DNA of 64,000 bases from Chthonomonas calidirosea T49 (GTDB taxonomy: Bacteria > Armatimonadota > Chthonomonadetes > Chthonomonadales > Chthonomonadaceae): positions 1,459,381 to 1,523,380 of the forward strand of contig NC_021487.1 in NCBI RefSeq assembly GCF_000427095.1, written 5' to 3'. This document shows positions 26,467-35,225 of this stretch, piece after piece. Every line of letters starts with the position of its first letter. The first letter of the stretch is position 1. The translations under genes and the position numbers were made by a program. The notes under the pieces were generated by a model. That model had not been told where the DNA came from, did no database searches, and saw only the letters and a list, made by a program, of their open reading frames with translations.

Positions 26467-27159
26467 ATGCAGAGGAAACACGACAGAGATACGGGCTTCA
26501 CGCTTATAGAGCTGCTCGTGGTGATCGCTATTATTGCCGTACTTGCAGCCATCCTCTTCCCTGTATTCGAGCAGGCGAGAGAAAAGGCACGACAAACGGT
26601 CTGCCTTTCTAATATGCGACAGATGGGTCTTGCAGCGCAGCTGTATGCTCAGGACTACGATGAGCAGCTGCCCCTAGCTGCAACCTCTCTTTCGCCGTTC
26701 GTGTTTTTGAACTGGCACGATCTGCTTGACCCTTATGTGCGCAATAAGCAGATATGGATATGTCCATCCTCAAATCTGCAGCAGTACAACAGTTATGGCA
26801 AGCCGGTTTGCCAATATGGTTGGAATGCCTACTACTTAAACCTTGGGGTTGTTGTGAACAACATCTACACGCTTAACAACGCACCAGGAGTTTCGTTAGC
26901 GGCCATTCAGCAGCCCGCACATACTGTAATGATGGCCGATGCAAAAGGCATTATTGGCAGACCGCCGCCAAACCATGTAAGCACCTATCTGCTCCCGCCC
27001 TCGCAGCCGGATGCAGACTATTGGGGCCGACCAGACCCACGCCATAACGAAGGCTCTGTGGTTACCTTAGCCGACGGCCATGCCAAATGGTTTCCGCTTA
27101 ACGGCTTCTATTGGGCACAGCAACCGGCCGATGCCTGGTTTGCCCTAAATCAGCCCTAA
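26467..27159 (+). CDS. Pseudopilin-like secreted protein (H-X9-DG type)
   Basis: About 230 residues. A short basic leader ([10 protein letters not shown]) is followed by [20 protein letters not shown] and [20 protein letters not shown], then AQDYDEQLP. The C-terminal marker is [20 protein letters not shown]. The domain plan matches the protein at 1889-2563, but the bodies differ, so the two are paralogues of an expanded family. It should be cleaved before the first F and displayed on the surface. The ATG at 26467 has GGAGG/GGGGAG upstream; an earlier in-frame ATG lies inside the promoter. A hairpin follows the gene. Confidence 0.85.
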   Translation: MQRKHDRDTGFTLIELLVVIAIIAVLAAILFPVFEQAREKARQTVCLSNMRQMGLAAQLYAQDYDEQLPLAATSLSPFVFLNWHDLLDPYVRNKQIWICPSSNLQQYNSYGKPVCQYGWNAYYLNLGVVVNNIYTLNNAPGVSLAAIQQPAHTVMMADAKGIIGRPPPNHVSTYLLPPSQPDADYWGRPDPRHNEGSVVTLADGHAKWFPLNGFYWAQQPADAWFALNQP

Positions 27160-27186
27160 ATTTTGGTGAGCCATTCTACTGAAACT

Positions 27187-27224
27187 TTTCCTGCGTGAAA
27201 TATGTCTATATATCGCGCAGGAAA
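27187..27224 (+). terminator. Terminator-like hairpin after pseudopilin
   Basis: TTTCCTGCG (27187-27195) and CGCAGGAAA (27216-27224) pair perfectly around 20 bases, with GTTTTGG shortly after. It is a plausible but weak terminator 27 bases after the stop. Confidence 0.45.
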
Positions 27225-27423
27225 GGATGGGTTTTGGAGAAAGTATTTCCTAGAGGAAAGCTGGTTTCACGACTTAGGCACGCAAAAACACGTATAAATG
27301 AGTTGGAACCATCCTACGATGGGTGCGGTGTGCCGAGGTAGCATGGCAAAAGGTGTGGGCTACACGAGATAGAGCGAGTCATCACAATATAAAATTTGTT
27401 GATAGTTTTAGGAGGGAGGCGCG

Positions 27424-28470
27424 ATGCCCCTGGAGATGGCAGAGATGTATGAATTAGGCGTTCTGGAGCGCAATTTGGATGAGATGGAGGAGACAACCGA
27501 GGCGTTGTCCCCTTCTGACATAGAGGATTCTACGGTAGAAGAGATAGAGATTTCGGAGCCGGGCTTTGCACCTGGTGAGGAGACGATAGCCGATGCCAGC
27601 GAATTGGAAGAGAGTGCACAAGCCTGGCTACGACGCGCCGGGAAGATGGCTTTGCTCACTCACGAGCAGGAGATCGAGCTTGCCCGCCAGATCGAGACGG
27701 CACGTCAGACTGGAGATAAGGAGCTAGAGCGTCGAGCAAAAGAGCGCCTCGTGCTAGCCAATCTTCGGCTCGTGGCATCGGTAGCACGCCGCTACCTGGG
27801 GCACGGCATGCCGATAGAGGATCTTATGCAGGAGGGCGCCATCGGCCTTATGCGCGCGGTGGATCGCTTTAACTACCGGCGTGGCTACCGATTTAGCACC
27901 TACGCTATCTGGTGGATCCGTCGGTCCATCACGCGCGCCATCGCCGATCAGTCGCGACTGATTCGCCTGCCGGTGCACGTTACCGACACGCTTGGGCGCA
28001 TCAATAAAACGCGTCTTGCGCTGCGTCAGCGGCTAGGGCGCGCCCCCTCACGGGCCGAGTTGGCTAAAGAACTTGGCATGTCAGAGGAGAAGCTCACCGA
28101 GTTGCTGCGTAGCTCCGTGGAGCCGCTTTCCTTAGAAATGCCGGTGGGTGAAGAGGGCGAGAACCGATTGGCTGACCTCATTCCTGCAGGTGACGCCCAT
28201 AATCCGGCAACAGAAGCCGCGCACATGGCCGTGCGTGACGCTCTCATGGAGGTGCTTGCCGAGCTAACGCCTCGTGAGCGTGACGTCATCATTCTTCGCT
28301 TCGGACTGGATGGCGCAGAACCACGCACCCTAGAGGAGGTAGGAAACGCCCTTGGTTTAACCCGTGAACGCGTTCGCCAGATCGAGTCGTCTGCCCTCGC
28401 AAAGCTGCGCCAACAACGCAACAATCCGCGCCTGCGCGAGGTGATCGGCCTGAAGCCCACGCCGGAGTAG
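27424..28470 (+). CDS. RNA polymerase sigma factor, RpoD/SigA family
   Basis: 348 residues. An acidic N-terminal segment of about 60 residues is followed by region 1.2 (AWLRRAGKMALLTHEQEIEL), region 2 (LRLVASVARRYLGHGMPIED, LMQEGAIGLMRAVDRFNYRR, YRFSTYAIWWIRRSITRAIA), region 3 and region 4 (LTPRERDVIILRFGLDG, LEEVGNALGLTRERVRQIES). These match primary or group 2 sigma factors. The long region 1.1 of proteobacterial RpoD is absent. It could be the housekeeping factor or an alternative one; no dnaG or rpsU neighbour settles this. AGGAGGGAGG lies before the ATG. Confidence 0.92.
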   Translation: MPLEMAEMYELGVLERNLDEMEETTEALSPSDIEDSTVEEIEISEPGFAPGEETIADASELEESAQAWLRRAGKMALLTHEQEIELARQIETARQTGDKELERRAKERLVLANLRLVASVARRYLGHGMPIEDLMQEGAIGLMRAVDRFNYRRGYRFSTYAIWWIRRSITRAIADQSRLIRLPVHVTDTLGRINKTRLALRQRLGRAPSRAELAKELGMSEEKLTELLRSSVEPLSLEMPVGEEGENRLADLIPAGDAHNPATEAAHMAVRDALMEVLAELTPRERDVIILRFGLDGAEPRTLEEVGNALGLTRERVRQIESSALAKLRQQRNNPRLREVIGLKPTPE

Positions 28471-28494
28471 CGGATAGCCGAAGTTAAAGTTAAT

Positions 28495-28527
28495 GCGAGG
28501 GGCTTCTCATACAGAGTGGCCCCTCGC
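28495..28527. terminator. Bidirectional terminator-like hairpin
   Basis: GCGAGGGGC (28495-28503) and GCCCCTCGC (28519-28527) pair perfectly, with TTCGTCTTCTT downstream on the plus strand. It separates the sigma factor gene from the convergent gene, whose last codons it overlaps. Confidence 0.6.
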
Positions 28528-29271
28528 TTCGTCTTCTTGAGCTTCTTTCAACAAACGCTTAAGAGCTGCTGCTAAAGGATTTTCTGATAACGTTGTCTCT
28601 TGCGTGCTCTCCACATAGAAGCGCCAGGCATCCCGTTCTGGATCCTCTACAGCTCCCTCACGCGCTTCCGGTTCAAGCCAGTTAGCTGGTAGCTCCAAAC
28701 CCAGTTCCAAGGCGCTCTCTTCTACAGCCGCAGGAGGAACCCACACCACTCCCAACTCTTCATACTCTTCGGTAGGTGGCACCTCTAAAAGTCCCTCCGG
28801 GTTCTCTTCGTCTACCAGCACTGGAACTGGCTCTGCGCCCACATAGACAAGCCGTAAGAGAAGATAGCGAACCTGCTTTGAACGGGCTAGAATCTCCGCG
28901 GCCGCATCGAGCTGATCCAGGCCTACCCCCATCTCCATGCGCTCCTTCGTGGTGAACTTGATCTCAAAAATGCAGAGCGATTCATGGTCAATAGGCCAAA
29001 CGGCATCGAGCTCTCTATAGAGACGGCCATGTCGCCCATTTGCAAGACGCTGCTCCCAACTGAGAATGCGCTCCTCCTGTAAAGGCACTTGCTTCCCAAT
29101 CCAGTGCCGCACCGCCTGCTCCACTAGGCCACCCAACACCTCACCGGCTTGGCGTGGCCCACCCCGTGAGGGACGCAGATCGGCCATGCGACGACGATAC
29201 GCGATGTAATCCGTATCATCTGGACGCACTAGACGAACATCGCGAACCGTATGAAGAGCATCACGCATCAT
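28507..29271 (-). CDS. PD-(D/E)XK nuclease-like protein, unknown role
   Basis: About 254 residues. The segment YRELDAVWPI, then LCIFEIKFTTKE, gives the D...ExK pattern of the PD-(D/E)XK nuclease fold, preceded by a helix with GLVEQAVRHWIGKQVPL. The C-terminus is acidic (PPTEEYEELGVVWVPPAAVE) and may be regulatory. The ATGATG at 29271 follows GAGGAAG and overlaps the end of the phenylalanine hydroxylase gene by 11 bases, so it is translated from the same message. A longer frame from 29364 lies wholly inside that gene. I infer the fold only from motif spacing; the substrate is unknown. Confidence 0.6.
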   Translation of the reverse strand: MMRDALHTVRDVRLVRPDDTDYIAYRRRMADLRPSRGGPRQAGEVLGGLVEQAVRHWIGKQVPLQEERILSWEQRLANGRHGRLYRELDAVWPIDHESLCIFEIKFTTKERMEMGVGLDQLDAAAEILARSKQVRYLLLRLVYVGAEPVPVLVDEENPEGLLEVPPTEEYEELGVVWVPPAAVEESALELGLELPANWLEPEAREGAVEDPERDAWRFYVESTQETTLSENPLAAALKRLLKEAQEDEARGHSV

Positions 29272-30178
29272 GGACTTCCTCACTGACAACATGAAGGAAA
29301 CTCTGCAGGTCCCTTTCATGCATCGTAGGTTCGCCAGGAGCAACATTGTTAAGCCGCCCTTCACGCATCCATCTCTCTAGTGTGTCCACCAGCTGATAGA
29401 GCTGATCGAAGCTCTCCACCACAAACAGCAGTGGCTGATAGTGGTCTATCTCGAATGCTTGATTGATGACCCACTCGATCTGCAAAGGATAGCGCTGTAC
29501 CTCTGGCGACTCGATGCTGTGCACGATCTCCCCATAGGAGCTTAAAAGACCACTTCCGTAGACTTTCAGCCCTTCGGGTGTATTCATGAGTCCGAACTCA
29601 ATGGTAAACCAAAAGAATCGAGCGAACGCTTTCAGAATGCTGGTCAGCCGGCGCAGTTGCTCCTTCGGGTCGCTTATTCCGGCCACCATCTCCACGGCGG
29701 TGTGGGCACAATCGCCGAGGCGAACGAGTGTCTCGGCGAAAGCCGGGTCGGTGTGCATCGGCACGTGGCCGGCAATGTCGTGGAAGATATCGGGTTCGGG
29801 CAGGTAATCAAGGTTTTCTAGCGACCTCACCGTGATCGTTGTCGGGAACTCTCGATTCCGCAGACAATCGAAGAAAAGGAAGGCCGGCACGTAACCGCTT
29901 ACCGCTTTCGCACGAAACCCGGTAAGTGGTTCGAGGAAGCGGTTCACCTCCTCTAGTTTTGGTACCCGATCGGGAGGCAAACAAAGACATTGTAGCCCTT
30001 TCAGAAAATGCGGGTTCGCGTAGCGCTGCCACAGGGGCAGCATACGCCCATAGAGCTGTCGCCAAGCCTCGTGGTTCTCCTCACTATAGAGGGCATAAGG
30101 CTGTGTGATGAAGAGCTGGCCTGCGCCTCGTGCCTCCTCAATAAAGGGGGCCTTTGTCGTCGTTAATCCGATATTCAT
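29261..30178 (-). CDS. phhA: Phenylalanine-4-hydroxylase
   Basis: 305 residues, the length of bacterial monomeric phenylalanine hydroxylases. The iron site shows in EPDIFHDIAGHVPMHTDPAF (two histidines near residue 132) and the glutamate in FWFTIEFGLM near 191. It also has KVYGSGLLSSYGEI, which lines the pterin pocket. It converts phenylalanine to tyrosine with tetrahydropterin and oxygen in the cytosol. No regulatory ACT domain is fused. It shares a transcript with the PD-(D/E)XK-like gene. GAGAAAAAG lies before the ATG. Confidence 0.95.
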   Translation of the reverse strand: MNIGLTTTKAPFIEEARGAGQLFITQPYALYSEENHEAWRQLYGRMLPLWQRYANPHFLKGLQCLCLPPDRVPKLEEVNRFLEPLTGFRAKAVSGYVPAFLFFDCLRNREFPTTITVRSLENLDYLPEPDIFHDIAGHVPMHTDPAFAETLVRLGDCAHTAVEMVAGISDPKEQLRRLTSILKAFARFFWFTIEFGLMNTPEGLKVYGSGLLSSYGEIVHSIESPEVQRYPLQIEWVINQAFEIDHYQPLLFVVESFDQLYQLVDTLERWMREGRLNNVAPGEPTMHERDLQSFLHVVSEEVHDA

Positions 30179-30504
30179 GGCTTTTTCTCCTGCACGTCGT
30201 TGTGCGGTAGCCGCAGCACCTTATTTATTTTGGCGCCTTCTTTCAAATATTACGTACTGATTGGGGCAAAAGAGTCTAGCGTACACGGTTATTCAGGTAT
30301 ACTTTGACTAAAGGGCTTCGGGAAAGCGCCCGTTCGCCGTGCGAATGCTTCCCGCGATAGACTATTCAAGACTATTCAAATAGAGCTAAGCAGAAAGCCG
30401 TTTACGGCCGATATATTAACGGCATCAACATTTTCTGCAGAGGGCGCTTTCTATCTACAGGCCAATAGGTAAAACCGTATGCATTCTTGGAGACAACCCA
30501 TCGT
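30179..30504. other. Divergent intergenic region with an imperfect hairpin
   Basis: This region separates phhA from the SUKH-TPR gene. Bases 30319-30354 form a long imperfect stem (CGGGAA with TTCCCG outside, TTCGC with GCGAA inside, CGT loop). GCCGTT/AACGGC arms lie near 30400-30425. No clear promoter with both boxes was found. Confidence 0.4.
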
Positions 30505-31623
30505 ATGAGCCGAAGAGAAGAACGCCGACAGGCCGCGACGGATGCAGCTCTTCGCGCTTTAGAACGGTTTTGGCAGCTTCGTTTACCAGAACTGTTCCGT
30601 ACCCTTTATCGGCAACAAGAACAACCGTTTCTCGGCCACTGCGAGTTTTTTACACTCGACGCCATTCTCGCCGGCACTGGCAGAGAGTATGGCATGCTTC
30701 CCCAACTGTTACCTTTTGGACGCGCCGTAGACGAAGGCGGTCTATATGCCTTCTATGCGCCGCGGCAGAAGACCGAGGTAGACAAATGGCCGGTGCTCTA
30801 TTGGGATGAAGATGAGATGTTTTTACGCCCAGTGGCCTCCGATTTTGGGGCTTTTCTCCGTCATTGTGCGCTTGTTGGACGCTATGAACTAGAAGAACAG
30901 TGGGCGGAGATGGAATTTTGCGACCCAGAACAGTATCATCTTCTTGCTCACCTCGGCCTTACGCACTATAAAGATGTCCCCTGCCCGCGCAACGAAACCG
31001 AGCTGCATCTTGCCATTGTTGAATCGGATCCGCAAGCTGCCCTTAGTCTATGCCATTTAGGATGTCGCCGGCGGGCAAGCAATGATGACGAGCGAGCGCT
31101 CGACTACTTTCATCGGGCAGCTGAGGCCGCTCCTTGGTTCGGTGACCCTTGCTACCTCATGGCCGATGTCTATCGAGAAAGAGGTAACCTCGCCAGAGCC
31201 ACGGAAGAGTGGTGGGCCGTCTTAAATCACCTCATTCCGCTGTGCACACGCACTTGGGAATGGGATCTGGGCGCAGATCACCCAGAGGCTGATATCTATG
31301 AGGTCGCAGCCGACGCCCTTGTGCAGTTTAGCCGTTACGCCGACGCGCGCTTCCGTAGTGATCCCCTCTGGCATGTTGCTGTATTTGATGATCCTTACGA
31401 TCCCAAAGCGCGTGAAGTCCTGGGAAACACCTATCTGGCCCAAGGAAATTTCGAGGCGGCCGAGCGGGAGTTTCTAAACGCGCTTACTCTTGCCGTTGGC
31501 GAAGAGAGCGATCAACCCGACCGCCTCTACGATTCCCTGATCATCCTCTATGAGCGCACTGGTCGCGCGCGAGAAGCGAGCCTCGCTCGCTATGATCGAA
31601 CGCTTCCACCTCCAAATACCTAA
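30505..31623 (+). CDS. SUKH (SMI1/KNR4)-like domain plus TPR protein
   Basis: About 372 residues. The N-terminal 120 residues resemble a SMI1/KNR4 (SUKH) domain: a helix, then CEFFTLDAI, LLPFGRAVDEGGLYAFYAP and VLYWDEDEMFLRPVASDFGA. The second half holds TPR-like repeats (ERALDYFHRAAEAAPWFGDP, LGNTYLAQGNFEAAEREFLN). SUKH proteins often serve as immunity proteins against polymorphic toxins, but many are of unknown use. No toxin gene is adjacent. The ATG at 30505 has GGAG upstream; a TTG six codons earlier is the alternative start. No signal peptide is seen. Confidence 0.65.
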   Translation: MSRREERRQAATDAALRALERFWQLRLPELFRTLYRQQEQPFLGHCEFFTLDAILAGTGREYGMLPQLLPFGRAVDEGGLYAFYAPRQKTEVDKWPVLYWDEDEMFLRPVASDFGAFLRHCALVGRYELEEQWAEMEFCDPEQYHLLAHLGLTHYKDVPCPRNETELHLAIVESDPQAALSLCHLGCRRRASNDDERALDYFHRAAEAAPWFGDPCYLMADVYRERGNLARATEEWWAVLNHLIPLCTRTWEWDLGADHPEADIYEVAADALVQFSRYADARFRSDPLWHVAVFDDPYDPKAREVLGNTYLAQGNFEAAEREFLNALTLAVGEESDQPDRLYDSLIILYERTGRAREASLARYDRTLPPPNT

Positions 31624-31690
31624 AGTAGAGGGCGTAAACTGGCCGAAGCTCTAAAACTCGAAGCGTCCTGCGCGAGCCTGTGGAAACGCT

Positions 31691-32137
31691 CTAAAGGCTT
31701 TTTCGCGGGCGACCGCGTGGGCGAATGCCTTGAAGCTGCCGCCACTCGTCCTGTACTTCCAAAATGAAACGCCGCACTCTTGGTCCTGACCAACCTGTAA
31801 GGCGCGCTACCTCGCTGCACTCGATGTAGACGTGTTTTTTGCAGCGCTCAAGCACATAGTGCCTTGCAGCACGCACCTGAGCCCACTCCAAAACCCCAGT
31901 CCACTCCATTTCCGATGAGGTGCCAGCAGACAGGATGGAAGAGGTATCCTGAAGCGCTGTTGCCGTATGCTCCATCGTCCTCACAATTGGCACCTGGTTG
32001 GTGAAGTCTCTTGAGCTGACCGTGCTTTCTATCACGGCAGCATCCGCGGTTTCAGAAAGAATGGGCAACGTGTTGGTGGGAGAGACCTTTCCCACCTGTT
32101 GTCCAACTGTCAATAGCTCTTGTTGCTTGTGTAGCAT
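31691..32137 (-). CDS. Small HTH / AT-hook-like DNA-binding protein
   Basis: 148 residues. The first 80 are Thr/Ser/Val-rich and probably disordered. The C-terminal part (VRAARHYVLERCKKHVYIEC, SEVARLTGWSGPRVRRFILE) looks like a winged or simple helix-turn-helix. It ends with GIRPRGRPRKSL, an AT-hook core (RGRP flanked by basic residues). I do not recognise the family. AAGAAGG lies before the ATG, and a clean TTGACA-type promoter and a direct repeat lie upstream. It probably binds AT-rich DNA and may control its own promoter; this is inference. Confidence 0.65.
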   Translation of the reverse strand: MLHKQQELLTVGQQVGKVSPTNTLPILSETADAAVIESTVSSRDFTNQVPIVRTMEHTATALQDTSSILSAGTSSEMEWTGVLEWAQVRAARHYVLERCKKHVYIECSEVARLTGWSGPRVRRFILEVQDEWRQLQGIRPRGRPRKSL

Positions 32138-32147
32138 TGTCGCCTTC

Positions 32148-32205
32148 TTTCTACCTAGCCCCCTAGTTCACCGAAGGGCTTAGGAGCTTTCTTCCTAGCC
32201 CCCTT
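32148..32205 (-). repeat. Direct repeat in leader of the AT-hook gene
   Basis: TTTCTACCTAGCCCCCTA (32148-32165) and TTTCTTCCTAGCCCCCTT (32188-32205) match at 16 of 18 positions, 40 bases apart start to start (about four helical turns). The outer copy covers the predicted transcription start, and the inner one lies next to the ribosome site. It may be an operator pair. Confidence 0.6.
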
Positions 32206-32235
32206 ATTAAACCAAAATATGTAGACTTATGTCAA
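32206..32235 (-). promoter_or_regulatory. Sigma-70 promoter for the AT-hook gene
   Basis: On the minus strand TTGACA (32235-32230) and TTTAAT (32211-32206) are 18 bases apart, matching six and five of six consensus positions. The predicted start is near 32199. Confidence 0.6.
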
Positions 32236-32418
32236 CCTATTTTAGAAAATTTTTTGCCGTGTTCTAGGGGACATCTGCGCCTAAGAGCTAAGGCAAACTT
32301 GCCAGATCTTGACAAGAATATCTCTATTCTTATGTGAAGACGACATATAAACTCTGCATATAGATACATCCGTGACAAACCGTGATATTAGAAATGACCG
32401 TCTTCGAGGTACCATAGA

Positions 32419-34371
32419 ATGCAGGAACTGTATTGGAGAGGAGTCGCAACACCGTCCTTGGAGAACTATCAAGGCCTTTCAAAACGCGCATTCGTTCTTG
32501 CGCTACTTCTGTCGCTTCTGGCAGGCTTTTGGGTGAGGCGCTCCGAGATTATGGTATTAGCCACCCAGATCACCGAGAGCGTCCCTGCCATACCTGGCCT
32601 TGCGGCCTTAGCGCTGCTCATCGCCCTCAACTACTTGCTGCATAAGCTCCGTAAAGCGGGTTCCTTTTCAACAGCCGAGTTGCTCACCACCTTTCTTTTT
32701 GTAACTATCAGCACAACCATCATGGGCATTGGGGTAACCCAATTCCTGTTCTCGTTAATGACTCTCCCCTTCTATCTTAAAACCCGAGATATCATCCCCA
32801 ATCGTGCTTACTTACCGAGGTGGCTTGCCCCTCACAATCTGCAGGCTATCAAGCATCTCTACGAGGGTGCGCCCAACGGCGTGGTGCCATGGCATCTCTG
32901 GATCGTTCCATTGCTCTGCTGGCTTGGTTTCTTTCTAGCGCTCTGGTGGTGTTTAGCAAGCCTCATGGGGCTGCTCTACCATGCATGGGCCGATGATGAG
33001 CGGCTCTCCTTCCCCCTTGTCGCGCTACCATTAGAGATGTCGCAAACGGATGTTCAAGGCCCACCCTTCTTTCGGAACCCGTTGATGTGGTCTGGCTTTG
33101 CGCTTGCTGCCGTATATAATCTCATCAACATTGCCCATGCCCTAGCCCCGGCATTTCCCGCCATGGGCAAACAGTTCGATCTCTCGCCTCTTTTCACCTC
33201 ACCACCTTGGAGTGAGATGAAACCGCTTATTTTCCATATCCGTCCAGAGCTGATTGGGCTGGGTTTTCTGGTTTCAACAGAGATAAGTCTTACCGTGTGG
33301 GTATCCTACTTTGTGCTAAAGCTCGCAGCTGTTTTCGGGGTAGCCCATGGAGCTTCTCCTGGCCTTTTGCCGTACTTTCAAGAAGAGGGCATAGGTGCCT
33401 ACATGGTGCTTGCCGTGCTGCTGATATGGTTAGCCCGACGACGCCTAAAAGAGGCTTGGAAATCGGCCTGGCACAACATTACCGGCCCAGACAACACCCG
33501 CTATCGCCGACTTTGGCTAGGATTTTTTGGCGGGTTCCTCATCACCTGGAGCTACATGTGGATGGCGGGAATGGGTTGGTGGATCGCGCTGGCCTATCTC
33601 GCCCTCGTTGTGGCGGTCGCCATGGTTTACGGCCGGCTTCGTGCTGAAGCCGGCGTCCCACTTATCTGGCTGTTTCCCTATCAACAACAAAAGGCTTTTT
33701 TTCTGTACACCTTTGGCTCGGCCCCGTTTGCCCGCAACAGCCCATCAACTTTAACCGTGTGGGCGCTCTTTGTGTTTCTCGCCAGAGGCTATTTTCCAGA
33801 AATGACCGGTTACCAGATAGAGAGTTTAGAGATAGCACGCCGTGTGAAAATTCATGCTGCAAAACTTTTTTCGTTTCTAGCCCTGGCGGTCGTGGTGGGC
33901 GTTGTACTTGGTTGGTACAATCATCTTGTGCCCTACTACCAACACGGGGTCGTGCAGTTGCGCGGCGAAATATGGGGTCAGTGGTTAACGGAACCGGAGT
34001 ATAGCGCCGCCACCGGCTATATGCAAACTCCAAAACTTCCCGACATTCCGCGTATCTACGCCACTCTTATCGGAGCCCTTATCGCCTTCTCACTATGGTG
34101 GTGCCGCATTCGATTCACCGGATTTTGGTTCCACCCCATCGGCTATGTGATGACATGCAGCTATGGCTCGCTTATTTGGGGGCCGTTTCTTGTGGTCTGG
34201 CTCGTCAAATCGCTTGTGCTTCGCTATGGTGGCATGCGGCTGTATCGGCGGCTTATCCCCTTCTTTCTTGGCTTGGCCTTAGGACATTTTGCCGTTGCCG
34301 GCATTTTGTGGGGCCTTATGGGTGCCTGGGTTGGTAGTGCCGTACAGGGCTATCCGGTCTTCTTCGGATAG
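32419..34371 (+). CDS. Large polytopic membrane protein (DUF6785/DUF6784-like)
   Basis: 650 residues with about 13-15 predicted membrane helices, for example FVLALLLSLLAGFWV, AALALLIALNYLLH and FFGGFLITWSYMWMAGMGWW. It has conserved-looking cytosolic segments such as LMGLLYHAWADDERLSFPLV and VYGRLRAEAGVPLIW. The layout resembles the OPT-like DUF6785/DUF6784 proteins common in Armatimonadota and Planctomycetes, whose function is not established. No signal peptide or soluble domain is present. It stands alone between a divergent regulator and the convergent exopolysaccharide cluster. The assignment rests on memory of sequence style, so it is moderate. Confidence 0.6.
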   Translation: MQELYWRGVATPSLENYQGLSKRAFVLALLLSLLAGFWVRRSEIMVLATQITESVPAIPGLAALALLIALNYLLHKLRKAGSFSTAELLTTFLFVTISTTIMGIGVTQFLFSLMTLPFYLKTRDIIPNRAYLPRWLAPHNLQAIKHLYEGAPNGVVPWHLWIVPLLCWLGFFLALWWCLASLMGLLYHAWADDERLSFPLVALPLEMSQTDVQGPPFFRNPLMWSGFALAAVYNLINIAHALAPAFPAMGKQFDLSPLFTSPPWSEMKPLIFHIRPELIGLGFLVSTEISLTVWVSYFVLKLAAVFGVAHGASPGLLPYFQEEGIGAYMVLAVLLIWLARRRLKEAWKSAWHNITGPDNTRYRRLWLGFFGGFLITWSYMWMAGMGWWIALAYLALVVAVAMVYGRLRAEAGVPLIWLFPYQQQKAFFLYTFGSAPFARNSPSTLTVWALFVFLARGYFPEMTGYQIESLEIARRVKIHAAKLFSFLALAVVVGVVLGWYNHLVPYYQHGVVQLRGEIWGQWLTEPEYSAATGYMQTPKLPDIPRIYATLIGALIAFSLWWCRIRFTGFWFHPIGYVMTCSYGSLIWGPFLVVWLVKSLVLRYGGMRLYRRLIPFFLGLALGHFAVAGILWGLMGAWVGSAVQGYPVFFG

Positions 34372-34373
34372 CT

Positions 34374-35225
34374 CTAGATAACATCGGCAAAACCTCGTTC
34401 TGCATTTCTAAACACCATGGCACCTACCAAAAAGATCGCCAAAGAGCAGACCATCGCGTAAATTATGCTGCCTAAAGACGGTGGAGAAACACCAAAAACC
34501 GCCCACCGAAAACCTTGTAAAATCACCGCCAACGGGTTCAGCATATAGACAGCATGCAGCTTGCCATGCACAGCGTTTGCCCCGTAGGCCACTGGGCTCG
34601 CGTAGAGCAGAATATTGAGTAGCACCGGCATCACTTGGCGCACATCCCGATAGGTCACCGCACCGGCAGAGCTGATACATCCGATGCCGAGTGCCATAGC
34701 CAGCAGAAGTAAAAGCCAGAAAGGAAACAGTAGCAGAGTCCAATGAACGCTGACATGGTAAGAAACAAGCAGCACGATGAGCAGGCATAGACCAATACTA
34801 AAATCTAAAAGACCGCCCAGCGCCGTAGATAAAGGCAAGATCAGACGTGGAAAGTAGATCTTGGAGATCATGTTGGCGTTACCCAAAAGCGTTGTGATGG
34901 AGTTGGTGATAATGCTGTTGAAAAGGTTCCACGCCATGGTGCCCACAAAGGCAAACAAAATATAGGGCACATGATCGCTTGGCAGTTTGGCCACGCGCCC
35001 GAAGACAAAGGTAAAGATGCCCGCCGAGATGAGGGGGATCATAATGACCCAGGCCACGCCTAAAATTGTTTGGCGGTAGCGTAATCGAATATCTTTGCCG
35101 GCCAAAGCGAGCAGGAGGTCACGATAGCGCCATAGCTCCTTCCAATCTATGAGTTGCCATCCCTTGGGTGGTTGAATTGTGGTTAGCGGCCGCGGAGCCG
35201 TCTCTGGAAAACTCTCTAGACTCAT
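34374..35225 (-). CDS. ABC-2 type polysaccharide export permease
   Basis: 283 residues. The N-terminal KELWRYRDLLLALAGKDIRL and RYRQTILGVAWVIMIPLISA are typical of Wzm/TagG-type permeases that export O-antigen, teichoic acid or exopolysaccharide. About six membrane helices follow, with TYRDVRQVMPVLLNILLYAS in the usual position. The partner ATPase is not next to it; the next plus-strand gene, only two bases away, is unrelated. It is the last gene of the exopolysaccharide unit and overlaps the EpsI-type gene by four bases. Confidence 0.9.
   Translation of the reverse strand: MSLESFPETAPRPLTTIQPPKGWQLIDWKELWRYRDLLLALAGKDIRLRYRQTILGVAWVIMIPLISAGIFTFVFGRVAKLPSDHVPYILFAFVGTMAWNLFNSIITNSITTLLGNANMISKIYFPRLILPLSTALGGLLDFSIGLCLLIVLLVSYHVSVHWTLLLFPFWLLLLLAMALGIGCISSAGAVTYRDVRQVMPVLLNILLYASPVAYGANAVHGKLHAVYMLNPLAVILQGFRWAVFGVSPPSLGSIIYAMVCSLAIFLVGAMVFRNAERGFADVI

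Noticed and set aside
28507-29364. Longer version of the PD-(D/E)XK-like protein starting at 29364
   Set aside because: The extra 31 codons lie wholly inside phhA, while ATGATG at 29271 has its own ribosome site.
31660-31710. CTCTAAAGGCTTTTTCGCGG, resembling the dispersed repeat core
   Set aside because: Only a short AAAGGC block matches and the flanks do not align with copies A or B.
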